Shown in pieces: positions 23,901-38,900 of a DNA stretch of 64,000 nt. Each line of letters opens with the position of its first letter. The first letter of the stretch is position 1. The notes below the pieces were generated by a model. The model was not told the DNA's origin. It made no database searches and worked only from the letters and a program-made list of their open reading frames with translations. Source of the stretch: Hydractinia symbiolongicarpus (taxonomy: Eukaryota; Cnidaria; Hydrozoa; Anthoathecata; Hydractiniidae); NCBI RefSeq assembly GCF_029227915.1, contig NC_079875.1, forward strand, positions 4,028,001 to 4,092,000. Reading direction: 5' to 3'. The position numbers and the translations under genes were made by a program.

Positions 23901-26900
23901 TTGTAACTTTTCTTGGAATCCTTTTTGCTTGAAAGTGCATTTGTTCCAGACATTTTTACTAAAAAAACCCTTATCAAGGGTGTTAATTAACCTAGATTAA
24001 ACAAGACAGCATCCCTTAAAAACTAGATGCAGCGGGACAAAAGACCTAAACAAAGCTATGAGGGCAGAGTAAAAACTGAGCTCGTCCGTTACGGTCTCGA
24101 TAGATGTACTGGAAATCCAAAACATCTTTTTATTTTTAATTAGTTTTGTACTGAAGTAGGGCAATAACCAGGACTGTCAAATTGGTCTTAAATGTGAATG
24201 TGATAATAATTCAGTAATGTTATCTTCTACATGGGGAACTAGGGACCACCTTGGACCCGTTTTTGAACAGACAGTTAATGATGTCATTTAAAAAAATTTG
24301 AACCCCAATTCTTCTCCAACCATTCATTAAAAGCACATTTTTCTATACATTTTCTTGATAGCGTTTCAAGCTCTAGACAATGTAGGCCATGGGTAAGCAA
24401 ATTTTTAAAATAAATTTTTTCGTGTCAATGGATCATTGCTTATGTCAAAATTCTAAAGACAGATCTTTTTTACTGTTTTTCTTGTTAACTGGATTTTTTC
24501 ACTTTTTTTCAACTAGTTTTTGTTAATAATTAAGCTTGTGATTACATGTGGTATTTGAACTTCTTTCAATCAGTTTTTGTGCACACAAAATAAATTGTGA
24601 AGTAGCTTTTTCATGCTAGTTAACTTGTTCCCTAAAATAGAGCCTTTATTAAAATTAGGATTTTTTTAAATCTTTACAATAGTTTACAATAATTTTTTTA
24701 AATTCTTCTGTTAGTCCAAATATTTCAGCCCTGTGTTGGTTCTTGGGCATCACGCATTCAAAATTAAATGAATGAATGCAAATTTTGTAGTGACTATAAT
24801 AAAAATCTTGATTGTCAAAGAGTGTATAACTTTTTTCAGATTTGTTTTGCTTTTCTACTGACTCATGACTCAACTATTTCACGTTTTATTTATTATATAA
24901 CCTTTTATTTGATTCATTTTTATGTGGCTTCTGTTCATTTCTCTTTCTCTTTTTTTTTAATTATAATTATTTTTTCTAAGCTTTTTTAACATTATATTAT
25001 GAACTTCATTTTGAACCCTTTTTTTTTATTTTTTTACTAAACTAGTAATGAAATACATCATTGTTTTTTTGAAATGATAACAAAAGTGGAAAATCTTTTT
25101 CATTGGTATGGTATGTAATGAAATGCAGTAAAGATTAAGTAATGTAATAAAAAACAAAATAAAAATTATTTAGTAAATTTTGTTTTATTTTTGGATCCCG
25201 TCCATGATCTTTTTTTAAAAAAGCTTTTTCAAACTTTTTTGTGGTTGCTGTATTGGCTTAATAACTTGAGTAGTTTAGATCTGTTCTTTTTTACATCAAA
25301 CACAGCTATTATTTGTGATTACCCAAACCAACCAAAGAAATTGCATACTTTGCACGTTTATATATATTTGTTACTATATTTAGCCATATGCCTGAATAAA
25401 TAGGTAAATAAGTAAGTAATACTAAGTCTCTGTTTGACATCAAATTGTGATAACTGAAAACCACCAAAAATTTTTTTTTTTTGGTCATAGAGTTGAAAAG
25501 TTATGTCTGTGATAGCAGTAGCAGTTTGTAGAACAAAATTAGAGATGTCAGTTTCTAAATAATATAAATTTATCTTTTACAACTTTTTAATTGGCTGCTA
25601 ATGTAATCAGTAATGGCAGAACATAAATGCCACCTTATGTTTTGTACATTTTGCACATTTAGGTTAATTAAATTACTGCTGCAAATAAACAAATCAATAA
25701 AAAAAGACTCTTTGTTCAGAATATGTTTTAAGCATCATTTGATTATAATCAGTTTTCTTGAGTATAACATTTATTCTTATAAGATGCCTAAAGCAATCAA
25801 AAAATCGCAAAATATACACAAGGTTTCACAATGCACAATGTTTAAAATCCTGTGCTGTTGCAACTAAGTTTTAAGTAAACACTCCAACTTTCATTCCAGG
25901 GAACATAAGGGCTAACAATAAGGGCGAGCAACCACTCTTACACATTCAAAGACATTTAATTTTAAGAAAAAAGATAATAGCTAAGTCATTAATTAAAAAT
26001 TTGTTGACATTTGTTACAAATTCAGCATTTCTATGTGTTGCACTGTTATATCATAGGATTTAAAGTGGATGATCTCTGTGTTCAATAACCAGAGCCACCA
26101 GACTTCTCTCAGGAGACCAGATAGGATAGGATATTAACCAATCTGTATCATCCTAGGCAAGCAATCAACCAAAACATTGAAGAGCTTTGTTTGAAAAAAT
26201 TTGTGAATTTTTTCTTTCAAAACATAATAACAAGTTCTAGAACTAACTTGCAGGATGAGGCTTGCACATACTGTTTTGTATCAGAAACGTTATAACAGGT
26301 TCCAAAACCAGCTTGCAGAATGAGGCTTGAACACACTGTTTTGTATCAGTAACATAATAACAGGTTCAAGAACTAGATTGCAGGATAATTCTTAAACATA
26401 CCGTTGAACATACTATTTTTTATCAGAAACATAGTAACAGATTCTTAAACTAGCTTACCGGATGAGGCTGGAACTTACTGTTTTATATCAGAAACATAAT
26501 AACAGGTTCTCGTACTAGCTTACAGGATGAGGCTGGAACTTACTGTTTTGTATCAGAAAAACTTAAAAACAGGTTTCAAACCTAGCTTGCAGGATGAGAC
26601 TTGGAGCTTTTACAACATGTAAATTTCTTTATACCACAAGTGTTTCTATTTGTTTTTGTACATAAAATAACATTACCCTTTAAACTTGTACTGAAGTAGC
26701 TGGAATCATTTAAAATAAGGGAATTATAAGGAAGGCAAGTCATACAATTATTAACTTTCTTAGTGTCAAACAGATCTAAACTCATCAATTTTAATGCAGT
26801 TAAGACATATTTGATTTGTGTTTCCAAACACAGGGAAAAGTGTATAAATGTTTTTATCATTAAATTTAACCAAAAAACCAAACCAAAAAAACAAGAAGCA

Positions 26901-29900
26901 TAAAATTTAAAGAGAAAAGGTTTTGCATAAGGACTTTTTTGAAAATGTTTATGTCTGCCCTCTTAATAAAACTGAAAAACATTAAATTATGCTTTCTGTG
27001 ATGATCAACTGTGATGACGTCAAAACTTTTAACCATGTTTGCTTTGCTTATTTATCTTGTTTACATTTCAATCTACAAACATCTTGTTGTAAATGATTAA
27101 TGTATTGTTCACATTTGACAAAAATCTTTTTTATCAACATTTGTACATCAGAAAGTTGTTTATAAAGCAGGAAGGCTTACACTGAGTGGAGTGTCTCAGG
27201 ATGTCACTGCGTCATGATTTTAGTAAAAAACATAAAACTAGCAAAACTCCATGTTTAATATCAACTTCTTAATAATAGAATTAGTGAGCTTTGTTTTCTT
27301 ATGTTTTCTTTGACAGAAATGTAAACATGACAAAAGGAGTTGAAGAGATCACACGGTAAAGTGATATTTTCAAGTAGCTTGCTATCTTTTATTTATCATC
27401 TGTACTTTGAATTAGAGTTTAGTGATTTGCGTAAGAAATGAGAGAGCATTTACCCTATAAGGTATGTCATATTACACAAAGAGAAACTATGTAATTTGCT
27501 AACATTTGACATGATGAAATATACTTTGAGAATATCAGAATAACACTTAGATATACGTTCTTTTTTGATTTAGAGTAAAAAATAAAAAATTAAAACTGAT
27601 TTGACTTGTATAATTTTTTTTATCAACTCAAAATTTTATCCCAATGATATATTGGAATTATTTCTTACTACTTTTCAAAAAACCTTGGCTTTTTTTTAAT
27701 AAATAGAGCTGAACTTGTAATAACTTATTCTCCTGTTGAGTAATGCACAACTAAGCTCAGTTTGAGTGTGTTGGTTTCTACGTGAGGAACATTTTGGTTT
27801 TATGAAAGAGTGATATTTATGCTTTTACAAATTCAAATTCATAGAGAGCATTTATAATTGTGTACTACAAACATGAGTATTTTGTAATATAATTGTGTAT
27901 TGGTTTAACACAAATAGTTTTATGCACTTTACAAAATACAATCAATCGATCTTATGACAAGTCTGTTAGGGATTGTAAAAGTGTTTTTTTAAAGCGATTG
28001 CCAGTCAAGAGTAGCACCGAATTTATGCAATCCAATATTCTGTGAAAGGTACACCTTGTAACAGCATTGAAACATTTATTTTTACGGAGATAAATAATAG
28101 GTGTGTTAAAGTTCAGGAAGAATATCAGTTTATTTATTTATCAGCCATAAATCTTGTTATTAATTTTATCTATTCATTCTAAATTTGAATTTACAGACAA
28201 TTTTAAAGTCATTTACACTTGTTTTGAAAGATAAACTCTGTTTTATCAGTATGTTATTATTTCTTGGTGTTTATTAGAACAACACACATCATAAATTTTA
28301 AGTGATGCAGCATAATGCCTAATGATAGATATTTGCCCGATCTAAATGAAAGATTTTAAATAATGAATTAACAAGCAAAATTAGCAAAGCATGTAGAATG
28401 CTTTGATTTTTTTTATATTATTTTAAAAAAGTAGAGAAAATTTGGATATGAATTACTTTGTGTTAAAGCACCTTTTAAATACTACAAACTAAAATATAGT
28501 AGTATAGGTCATAGATTTTATAGCCACAGACTATGCACAAAGGTTTTATAGAAAGAGTACTGCACTGGTTACTTTTACCTACCGCATAGTAAATGAAAAG
28601 AACTCCTTTTAAGGCCATATCTGATTTGTTGTAGTTCAATTATTATAATATCTTTAAAGTTTATTAAACATGGATTATCACCCCGCATATGTCTGGAGGA
28701 GTATGAATATTTGTCACTGAATTGTTTCACAAAAGCTTATAAGATGTTAATATACAATGAAACAATTAAATATGGTACGTAAGGTAGGGAATTAATTCAC
28801 TATATTCTTTTGAAATAAATGAGACTGAAATGGCGTACTTTGTATCCTTAAGCAGGTTGTTAGTAGTGATCTGCATAATAAAGCTTCCTTGGTCATTCTT
28901 TTATTACAGAAAATAATTAGCATTGATGTTTAAGTAAAAAGATGTTAATTAAACTTTTATTGGATCAAAAGTGTCCAGCTGAGTTGTGGTTTGTTTAGAA
29001 AAGAACATCCAACACAGGATGTTCAGACCACACAAGGATTGTAAATTTTTGCATAAGAGAGGAGATACAGCTAAGAGGGAGAGAAATGTTGGATTTTGTA
29101 GATGAAAAATTTTATTTTAATGACTAAGTAGATTTTCTTGTTCTTAATTAATTAAAAGTTATTAGAGCTGCATATCCACACCTGGTTTCTACATGCTCAT
29201 AAGAACTGCATATTTTATTCTACATTGACAAAACTTGTCTTTTATTTTTATTGTTTGATATGTCAAAGTTTTTTTTTTTATATAACAATTGAATTCTAAG
29301 CTAACTAGGTTGTGTTTTTTCTTCAGTTTTTTTATTTTATATTTCTATAGTGGTTTGTAGTTTCGATTTCTTTTTTGCTTAACATTAAAACAGCTGAATA
29401 AATAATGCTACTTTTAAAGCCTCCTGAATCATTCCCTAACATATGCACTTTCATATTGTTTGTTGTAAGAGAGAAACCAGGCTTGTTAAATTCTTCCTGT
29501 TGCTTAGATACAATCATTAAAATGGACATTGTTAGGAAAATTAACTGTGTTGATTTGAAAAGACATTAATTTAAATGTGAGGAGTACATAATGTGTATGA
29601 GTGAAGTTTTTTTCTCAAGCACAATGATATTCTCAACTCTTCTAAACTAAATTTACAATATTGTGTGGTGTAATGCTTTGTTAAAAGAATGATATCATGT
29701 TGGTAATTTCATAACAATGTGCTGCTTATTGAATCCTTTAAGATACTTGATATACTTTTATGATTTTTGAGATCGTTTTTGATATATATAGCATGGTTTA
29801 CACTTGTGTATTTGTAAATTTCTACTCTCATGTTTTTCTTCTGCTATTTGCTTGTGATATTTTCAAAGGTGAAAAAATATTAAATATAACACTTAAAAAT

Positions 29901-32900
29901 GTTTTATGTATACATTTAAAAAGGTTTTTTTTTGTTCTTTTATGTCATTCTCCTTTTTTTCTATATTTTGAAATTTATAATACATGTGTTTTCTCATCAG
30001 TAAATAAGTACAAGCATTAAAATTGTGCAGTAAAAAAAATTTGTTCACATTGTGTGTGTAAAATTTGTAAACAAGTCTTTCTTTTAGTTAATTTATTTTT
30101 TTACTTTGAAAATGTCAAACGTAGTAATAATAGTATGAAAATATAGTAATAATAATATAAAAAAGTTCTGGGTTGTTATGATTGCTGAAAACACAACTAA
30201 CACATCAATTCAATAGTTCAAAATCTGTCTTGATCAAACACCTGCTTTGTTGTTCTTCAACTTTTTAATTTATTTATTTATTCATTTAAAATGGAGTTTG
30301 TTATTAGAGGGCATAGTACAGTTTGCGTGTGATTCTCTGAGGAAAATATGTTTCGGTTAAAAGGCTACTAGTAACATCTAGCCATTAATTTTTATACTTC
30401 AACTAACATTTGATTAAGGCAAAAATGAAAACAAATGATATAGAATAGAGACCAATGCCATGATGAAGTGTGAAAAACTTTTTTGTTGCTGGGGTGGAGT
30501 TCCTAGTTTTCGCAGCATAAGCAGAGGAAAGACAAATCCGTCTGGTTTGGTTGCTAATGGCAATGTGGCTAATGACAACAATACCAATGTTGTGTTTGAA
30601 AATATTAGGGTATGCATATATCTTCACAATAGGCTTATGACTTGAAATTTTTTTTATTCTCTAAAAAATGTGTTGGATAAATTAAAGATAGCAAAAACCA
30701 TGTATGTTTTGTTTGATAGCTAGTCTCCAGTTATCTCGGTCGCAAGAACAGTCAGCAAATAACTATAGAGTAATTATCAGTATTATTTTAGAAGTCTGGT
30801 TCATCCTTAAAAAGACGACAAAAATTTTAGATTTTTTTTTTCACCAATTCCTGACCCAAATACGAGTACACTACAACCCAAATTGTAAGTACAAGTATAG
30901 CTAAATAAAAATGATGCAAACATACAGATAAACAAATAAATAATCAAAACAACAGAGTATGTCACGACTGTACACTTTAAGTGGCTACCATATTTGTTTA
31001 TATATATCACTACCATGTGCATTTATCCTGGCATGTTTCAAGTTAGTAAGGATGTTGATGATCTGTTAGATAAGAAAAGTAAGATTATTGGAATTAGGTG
31101 TTCTGATCTGTTGAAGCCAGCGGAAATCAGTAAAATGAGGGTCACAAGGAGATAAGACTAGATAAGACATAATCTGCCAACCAACATATGCTGCAAGAAA
31201 GCGAGTCAGGAAACAACAAACCAAATTAACAAAATCAGATGTTGTGGACAGCAGTAACAGTATATGTGATAATCTCATGACGGTCATGAATATTTTTCAC
31301 AGTTAATGTTATGTCCAAGATTAAGTGAAAGTTGGACAGGGATATCTGATTAGCACAAATTTTATTTTATTTTAGGCCAGCAAGTCTGAACTGCAGCTTG
31401 GACCAATGAAAGTATACAAGCATCCTATGGAGGTAATGTGCTATTTTTACAATTATGCCTGCATTTTTTAAAAGTTAGAATTTGAAAGCTTTTATACCTG
31501 TGCAATTGGTAAGAAAGTAAATTGATATATAAAAACATAAATCAATACACCAAAGATTAGAAATATTGTATAATGAGACATAGGTTGTATTGATTTTTTT
31601 TCTTATTAAACACATTTTTTATGAAAGTTAAGTTGTTATCTTTGTCATTAAGAAATCCATTAACAAACGTGAACTTAAAGTTGAACTTAAATTCAGATTC
31701 AAAAATTTTTTAATGTAATTAAATGTATCAGAAAAATAATATATCTTGTTATACTCACCTTTTTTTTGAATAGGTTTTACTAATATTTGGTTCAGACGAT
31801 GGTCAATCAGATGCTTTTATATCTGGTGCCAAACGAGGAGGTTATAAATACAAGTTGCAGTATACTACAGAGACGGCTATGGATTATTACCTAAAGAAAT
31901 TACCTGAAGTAAAACAACTATTTTACCTAAAGTTTAGCTTCAATTTACTTTTAAATTTTTAGTTAATTAAATTTAAATTCTTATAATAATTACAAACAGA
32001 AATTAGGTTACTTTTGCATTAAATGGCTTTATTCTTTCAGGGGCTCATTCTTTATCAGTTTTTCACCTATTTCTTTTAGCTTGTTATAATTGATTTGCGT
32101 TCAAATGTGTATTTTGATGGCGAAACTCTGTGTCGGTAAGCATGTTCTTAAGCGTATAAACTCTGAAATCGCTATATGCTGAGTCACAAATAATATAGTA
32201 TGAGAACTTAAAATAATTGAATTAAAAGATTGTGATTTGGTATCTGCAATATCAACATGTTTGTAAAATACAAAACTGCAATCTCACAGTGATCATCAGT
32301 TTTAATTTGCAGACAATATCTGCCCATACACAATGCAGATTAAAGTTGCAAATTAATAATTCCTTCTTTATATATTGCCATTATAATATTGAGGAAATTT
32401 TAAGCTGTTAAATTACATGTTTTAAATTGTTTTTTGTATATGTTTGTTTGATTTCTTTTTTTATAGAAACATTAGATCAACTAGACCCAATGTTAATACT
32501 GTTATTGTTGGTGTGACAAAAAAGTATGTAAAATTTACGTGTTCTTTTTTATTCTTTTTTGCTCTCCTTAATGCAATTCTGTGAGTGAGTGATAATCTTA
32601 AGTTGGTTGTCTCATAATCAGTTCATCCTTCCTGTCAGTAATTAGAAGGACAACTTTTAATCATCTATTACCAACAATAAATCCTGTTTCATATTCCACA
32701 TAGTAATGTTATGTAAGATGTTTGAAAATGAAGAAAATTTAAATGCAAGATTTCTCTTGATTATGTGTTTTCTGTGAAATGCTTGGATTGTTTGGCTTGC
32801 ATGAATTATAGTGTTTCAAACACTGAACTGTTTAACCTGTATAAACACCCAAACGCAATAATAAAGTGTTTTTAACAATAATGACTTCCGCTGAAAAATC

Positions 32901-35900
32901 GAAGGTCATTGGTACAGCTCTTGGAATTGTGCCAGTTTATTGCTTCATTAGCTCAACTGTCTAGCTCGTTTATTTTGTTGGTAAATAGAAAATATATTAA
33001 GAGTTGACGTTTCCCTTCCCTAGTTAAATTTTTTTATTGTTTTTGTCTTAACACCTAATAACATCCTGTAATTATTTCAAGTTGACCTTACATTACGCTT
33101 GTTTTGAAATTTATATCATCACTCATTTTTCTTCTTTCAAATTGTTGTGTTGTTTATCATAAAGAATTAGCATTACGTTATAATACAAAAATTTTCAGGG
33201 TAATGTGTTTCTTAAAAATTTTTCCAAAAATACCCAGTAAGAAATTTTGTCTAGATTTAAATTTGAAAAATATTCTTTGTGTGATTTTTTGCTCTACTCT
33301 TTTGAAGTTTTTTAATAAAAAAATAGATAGGGATCCTTAATGCTATATAAGATCTTTTTATTATAGCAAATGTTGACATACCCCTTAAGATTGCAATTGG
33401 ATTTTTTTTTAAATTAATAAATGACAACATAAAATTCAAAGTTTATTTACTTTAATTTTAATGTATTTAAATATCTTTTGTCTCCTCTAAGATTTTAATC
33501 ATTTATGCCATCTAAAAACTTTGCATGTTAACTTTTACTACATCGTATTTTTAATTGTTTGCACAAGCGTTTGCTTCATTTTGGCAAAATAAACTAAATT
33601 AATATTACTTTCCAACTAGTGGAAAAATCCGCTTGGGCAGAAAAACAATAAAAAAATATATATATATATGTATAGTATGTTTTAGAAGTTTTGATAATGT
33701 CAGCAGTGCATATACAAAAAGTGTTTTTAGGAGTTTGAAATCTACACAATACACTGGCAATAGGTAAACAAATTTCCTACACTCTGCAATGTAGAGTCTG
33801 AAACACTGATCAAGAAAATGTGTAGGATCATGTACTTTCAACGAATTGTTAAGTAGATATTAGTGTTCAAAAATTTTGTTGACGTCAGCAAAGACTAACA
33901 AATGTAAAAAAGTGTTTTTTTTAAAAAATTTGTTTACCCATAGCCTCTATTGTGTAGAAGGTGAAACGTCGATCAAGAATATTATCCACCTTGGCCGTTA
34001 CAGATCTTTGTATTATTATAAGAGATTTTACCCCTTATTAACATACTTTTGCAAACATTTTGCATTTTTCTTCTTAGAAATGAGCAAGAAGATATATCCA
34101 TAGTTTCCCTTCTAAAATGTGGCTTCAACAGGGTAAGGGTAAAAAATACCTTGACTGATTAACTGGTTGATTTACTACTTTTAAATTTTCATTTATAAAA
34201 TAGACACTGTTGTACAGATTCGTTGGTTTAGCCGATTGAATTCTTAAGGCTATTTATATTTCAACTTTGTTCATTGTTATTTTGCAGTAGATGCAAAAAT
34301 ACTATCCAAAAAAATTGAGTTTTTTACTTTATTTTTCCCTGCGTTGCAGTTCAGGGATGCATCAAAAATTGTTTTCACACATTCAGTTGTTTTCATTTTT
34401 GCTTGATGATGATAACTTTTAAAATATAGATAGCCTTATTTTGTGCATTTAGTGCTATAGTGGCCACACATGTTCATATCAAATCAGTGTTTGTTGTTTT
34501 TTAGAGATTTGTGGAAGATCATAACACTACAACATGTCTTAATGAATTAATAATGTTAGATACTGGAGAGGTATCTTCACAATGTAAATTAAGGTGCGTT
34601 AGTTTAGAATTGTTGTTACAAAATTTATAACAGTATAAAGATTAATAATTAAACCTTATAGTAACAATGGTAGATAAATAAACTTGTTGGTTATAGTTGT
34701 TAAATTTGACACCCACATTCTCCAATACTTAAGAAAATATAGTGAAATAATTTTTTTAATTGATTAATATAATTATTATAACAACTGTATAATTGTGGCA
34801 TTTTAAAAAAAATCATTTAAATTATTATTTTCAAACAAAGTTAATATTACTTAATTTCTTTTCCTGTATAATTTTATGCTAATTCCAATATAAATAAGAA
34901 ATTTCAGTATAAATAGGAGAGCCTTAATTGTCACTATCGTTAAAGCAGCTAATATGTTGCCATTTTTCAATATTTGTGTCTTAATTATTTACCGTTTTAG
35001 TAGTAAAAAAACCTTACATTTTATTATCTTACAACTTGTCTTACATTTTATCTTCAATATTGTGCTTTCGGCCATCATCATTAAGCCAAAAATGGTGAGG
35101 CAACAATGGATTTCAAACCATTATGTTACAATTTTTAAATTTGATGCAACTGTGGCACCTTATTATTTAGGGCGACGTCCTGTTTATTCAGTGCTGTCGA
35201 GCATGCATACGATGCAATCGAAATACAATGTGTAGATCCGGAGAAAACAGAATTCCAGGTATGCTATTGCATATTATCCCTAAGGATGACGTATTCTGTT
35301 CAAAATGGTAGCCTAAACAGTACTATGTGTTACGTATGTACGAAATAGCAATAACCAGGATTTGTGTGGTGAAGAAATCTGATGACTGAAATATGTGCCA
35401 TAGATACACCCATGGATTTTTCCACAGGGCAACAACTATTTTTATAAGTTTTATTTTAGTATGTTAACCCAGCTTATGAAAAAGTTACTGGCTACTGGCG
35501 GAATGAAGTAGTTGGAAATTCAAAAAATAATATTTTATCTAACTGTGAAGTACCTAAACCAGTAAGTTGTAAAACCATTGCTAACACTGTGGTTTGATAG
35601 TTATTTTTTTATACAGTATTACGTTCTGCTTTGCTTCGATGATGTTAAAAGATTTACTTCACCTTTGTTTCTTATCTAGTTATGGACATTTTGCGCTTTT
35701 ATTGCTTCCATAGCTAAAATCAGAGCTTAAGTTTATGTGCCTAACTGGAAAAAAATATTGAAACTGCTTACAACAACCTACTCTTCTGATGCTTTCATTA
35801 AAACTGGATGGGTTGATCCTATCCATTATTTTATCGGTCTTTCTAACTTAATCCCATTAAGAGAACAGAAAAACTTATTCCAGAAACGTGTTATCAAAAG

Positions 35901-38900
35901 TTTAACTAAAAACGACAAATCTTTGCTTCAAGTGCAAAAGGTTGTGTGCTCAAACCCTGGCCAAGTCATGCTAGAGACGATGAAGTATAAATTTATCCGT
36001 GCTGCTTATCATTCGGCATGAGAATAGGAGTAATCATGCACTGGTGATAATAATAACGAGTTCTACTTCACATAGGCCAATTTAGTAATAAAAAAATGAA
36101 CGAAAAACATGAAAACATTGTATTTAAGGTTTTATGTCCATTTTTATGTTGTCAGTCTATAAACAAACATTTTCGTTCAATTAGATTGATTTGGTGCAAT
36201 CATTGTTAAGTGGCTGATAATTTTTAATGTCTAAAAATAACATTTAATTCCTTGTTTATTGTTTTAAGAATAGGAAACTGTTATTTAGCCATTGTGTGCT
36301 ACCAGTGTATAGATATGTGTAGATATGTACATTCTGAATTAATTTTGATATTTTCAGTTTAATATGTATTGCCATATGTCATTAAGATTAAAAATGGTAA
36401 TAATGCAGTGTTTGTATAAGCTGGTCCAGAGTGGATCTTTTATTAAGCTTTATGTAGGTTGAGTTCCAACTTTTGCGAGGTTGATTTCCAGTAAGCTCCT
36501 GATGAATTATATCCCTTTTTGTTACACTGGTAGCCTGATTCTCAGTCTTCATTAAATGCTATATCCCTAGCCTGTGTTAGTAAGTTGCTGATAATCTTCC
36601 TAGCCTGATTTTCACTGAGTTGTTTATAAACAGACTTCTTAAAAGTTTAACACTAGCCTGATTCTCAGTAAGTTTCTGATTAACAGACTTCTTAATACTA
36701 ATGAGCGCACTAACCTAATTCTCTGTATGCAGCACACTAGCCTGGCTCATAAAGAAATTGCTGTGGAAAAGTGTGGCATGAACTATTTCTAATATTTTTT
36801 TTAGGATTCTCATGAAAACATATCAAAACTCTTGAGTAAAGGCAAAGTAAGCTATATCAATTTCATTTTCGTTGAAATGGGAAGTGTACATTATTTACTT
36901 ATGATTTGTAGGGAGGATTTTTGAAAGTTTACTGTGAAGATCAGTTCAATGAAAACGTCTAAAGAACATAGCCTGAATACTTATGTTAATTGCTATCAAA
37001 ATGTGTGTCAAAAAACTAGACCATGTTGAAATTAACTTCTGTCTGTTTTTAATCTTTTTTTTCACACCACACAATATCACCCACCACGTCTCTCCCTCTC
37101 CTCTCTCTCTCTCTTTGCCACTCATTAATAATACAAAATAAAGTTTTTATAACTGAAACAAAAAAATACAAAAAAGAGGATTTTCTCGAGAAGTTGGTTT
37201 TTTTATTATTTTCTTCTGTTGGTTCTTTTAAGTTGTTATTATTATACTATATATTTAATTTCTGTATTGTAACAAAAAAGTATTCAAATTTTTCTTTGAA
37301 AAAACATTATGTTTACTCAAACAAAAAATGGTAGTAGAGGAGAAGTAAAAGGTTTGATAAATTAATCATATGCTAGACTTGTTGTCTTGTAACTCTTCAA
37401 TGAAGTATGATAGTTTGTGTAAATTCTGCACGTCATGTGGTGACCATTTACATCACTTTTGACCCAGAAGGAGTGCTTTTGCTTTTTTTGATTGTTTTTC
37501 TTTAGTGAGAGTTTCGTACGAATATTTTAAAAATTCCGCAAGTAGCTTTTAAACAGCGTTGAATTGTATTTTTCTTTTACCGTCATTTTTTCACGACTTT
37601 ATTTAGACATGGGAGGGAGTGTGCATTGCACGCAAAAAGAGTGGTGAACAGTTTGTACAGAGTTTAAAGATTGTTCCAATAATAGGGCATGCTGGGTAAG
37701 TTATATAATATATATATTTTTTAAAAAATAAATAAAACGAAAGAGTGCTAAATAAAAAAATATAAGAAAGACACGAATTAATAGTAATTGTTCCTAGTAT
37801 AAGGAAAGATTTACGTTTAAAGCCTAGTATACACTATGAGTTTGTTTTTTTAGTCGTGTCACACACTATGTTGTGGTGAAGCGTGATTTGTCAGCCATGG
37901 AGAAAGATACCCAGATACAACAAATGCATCAGGAACTACGAAAGGTTGCTTTTTGTTTGAATAATTTTTTAATAATAAAAAGTTTGCACCTGTGTGTTAG
38001 TGATAATGTTTGTTTTTTTGTTTAAATAATTCTTTTATTCACATATTTAACAATTTTATTTTTTTTTCTAATAAATGGCTAGGTTCGAATAGAACGTGGT
38101 CCAGATAAAGCTGTACCTGCTACCTTCAGTATCACACATAATACAGGTAAGATACCTACCTTCTACTTTTAACATGTAAGCGCGGTCGTAGCAACGTTTT
38201 TTATTGTAATTAGGGCCGTACAAGAGCCTTTTAGTAAAACCAATAGCTTAGCAGCGACTTTTTATTGTGTTAACAGAGCCGTGGCAGAGCCCTTATAATA
38301 TAAACAAAGTCGTAGCAGCTATTTTTATCATCTTAAAGGAGCCAGCGATTTATCATTAACCTTTTTTATTTTAAAAAGATTGATAATCCCAATGTAGAAA
38401 AGAGAAATTCCATTTTCCGAAGGAAAGGAACAATGGCTACCTGTGAAAATGCAAACAGGAAAATAAGAGATAAACATCATTGAGGCCCAACCGTTAGATT
38501 CTATGGCTGCTATGCCCCCAAGGTAGAAAGAGATTAAAGATCAAGGTCTTTGTGAAGCTTCAATATAAGAAGTTATCAAGACAAACAGTGCTATGAACCT
38601 ACCTGATCTGTTGACATGGTTCATTGAGACAACTTACCTGGTCTTTTGATTTGGTTTGTCGAGGCAAACAGCACTTCAAACTTATCCTAGCCCTTTGACA
38701 TGGTTAATAGAGACAAACAGTGTTGTGAACTTCCCTAGCGTCTTGACATGTTTAGTCGAAACAAAAAGTACTTTGAACTTATCCTAGCCTTTTGACATGG
38801 TTAATCGAGACAAACAGTGTTGTGAGAATTACCTAGCGTATTGACATGGTTAATCGAGACAAAAAGTGCTGTGAATTTATTCTAGACTTTGAAGATAGTT

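Larger units (their letters stand above)
18282..31375. other. PDE8 intron 1 (13 kb)
   Basis: Long AT-rich intron holding a TIR element (20851-21884), a hairpin-headed dispersed repeat (22976-23111), a 65-bp minisatellite (26219-26605) and the alternative first exon at 30460. The rest shows no gene: open frames are short and lack domain content. Confidence 0.7.

Noticed and set aside
27317-27355. A 39-nt segment bounded by AG and GT (AAATGTAAACATGAC...) as an extra PDE8 exon
   Set aside because: In the required phase 0 it brings a TGA after eight codons. Its own ATG frame cannot join the exon at 31376. It could be an untranslated or poison exon, but nothing in the sequence supports use.
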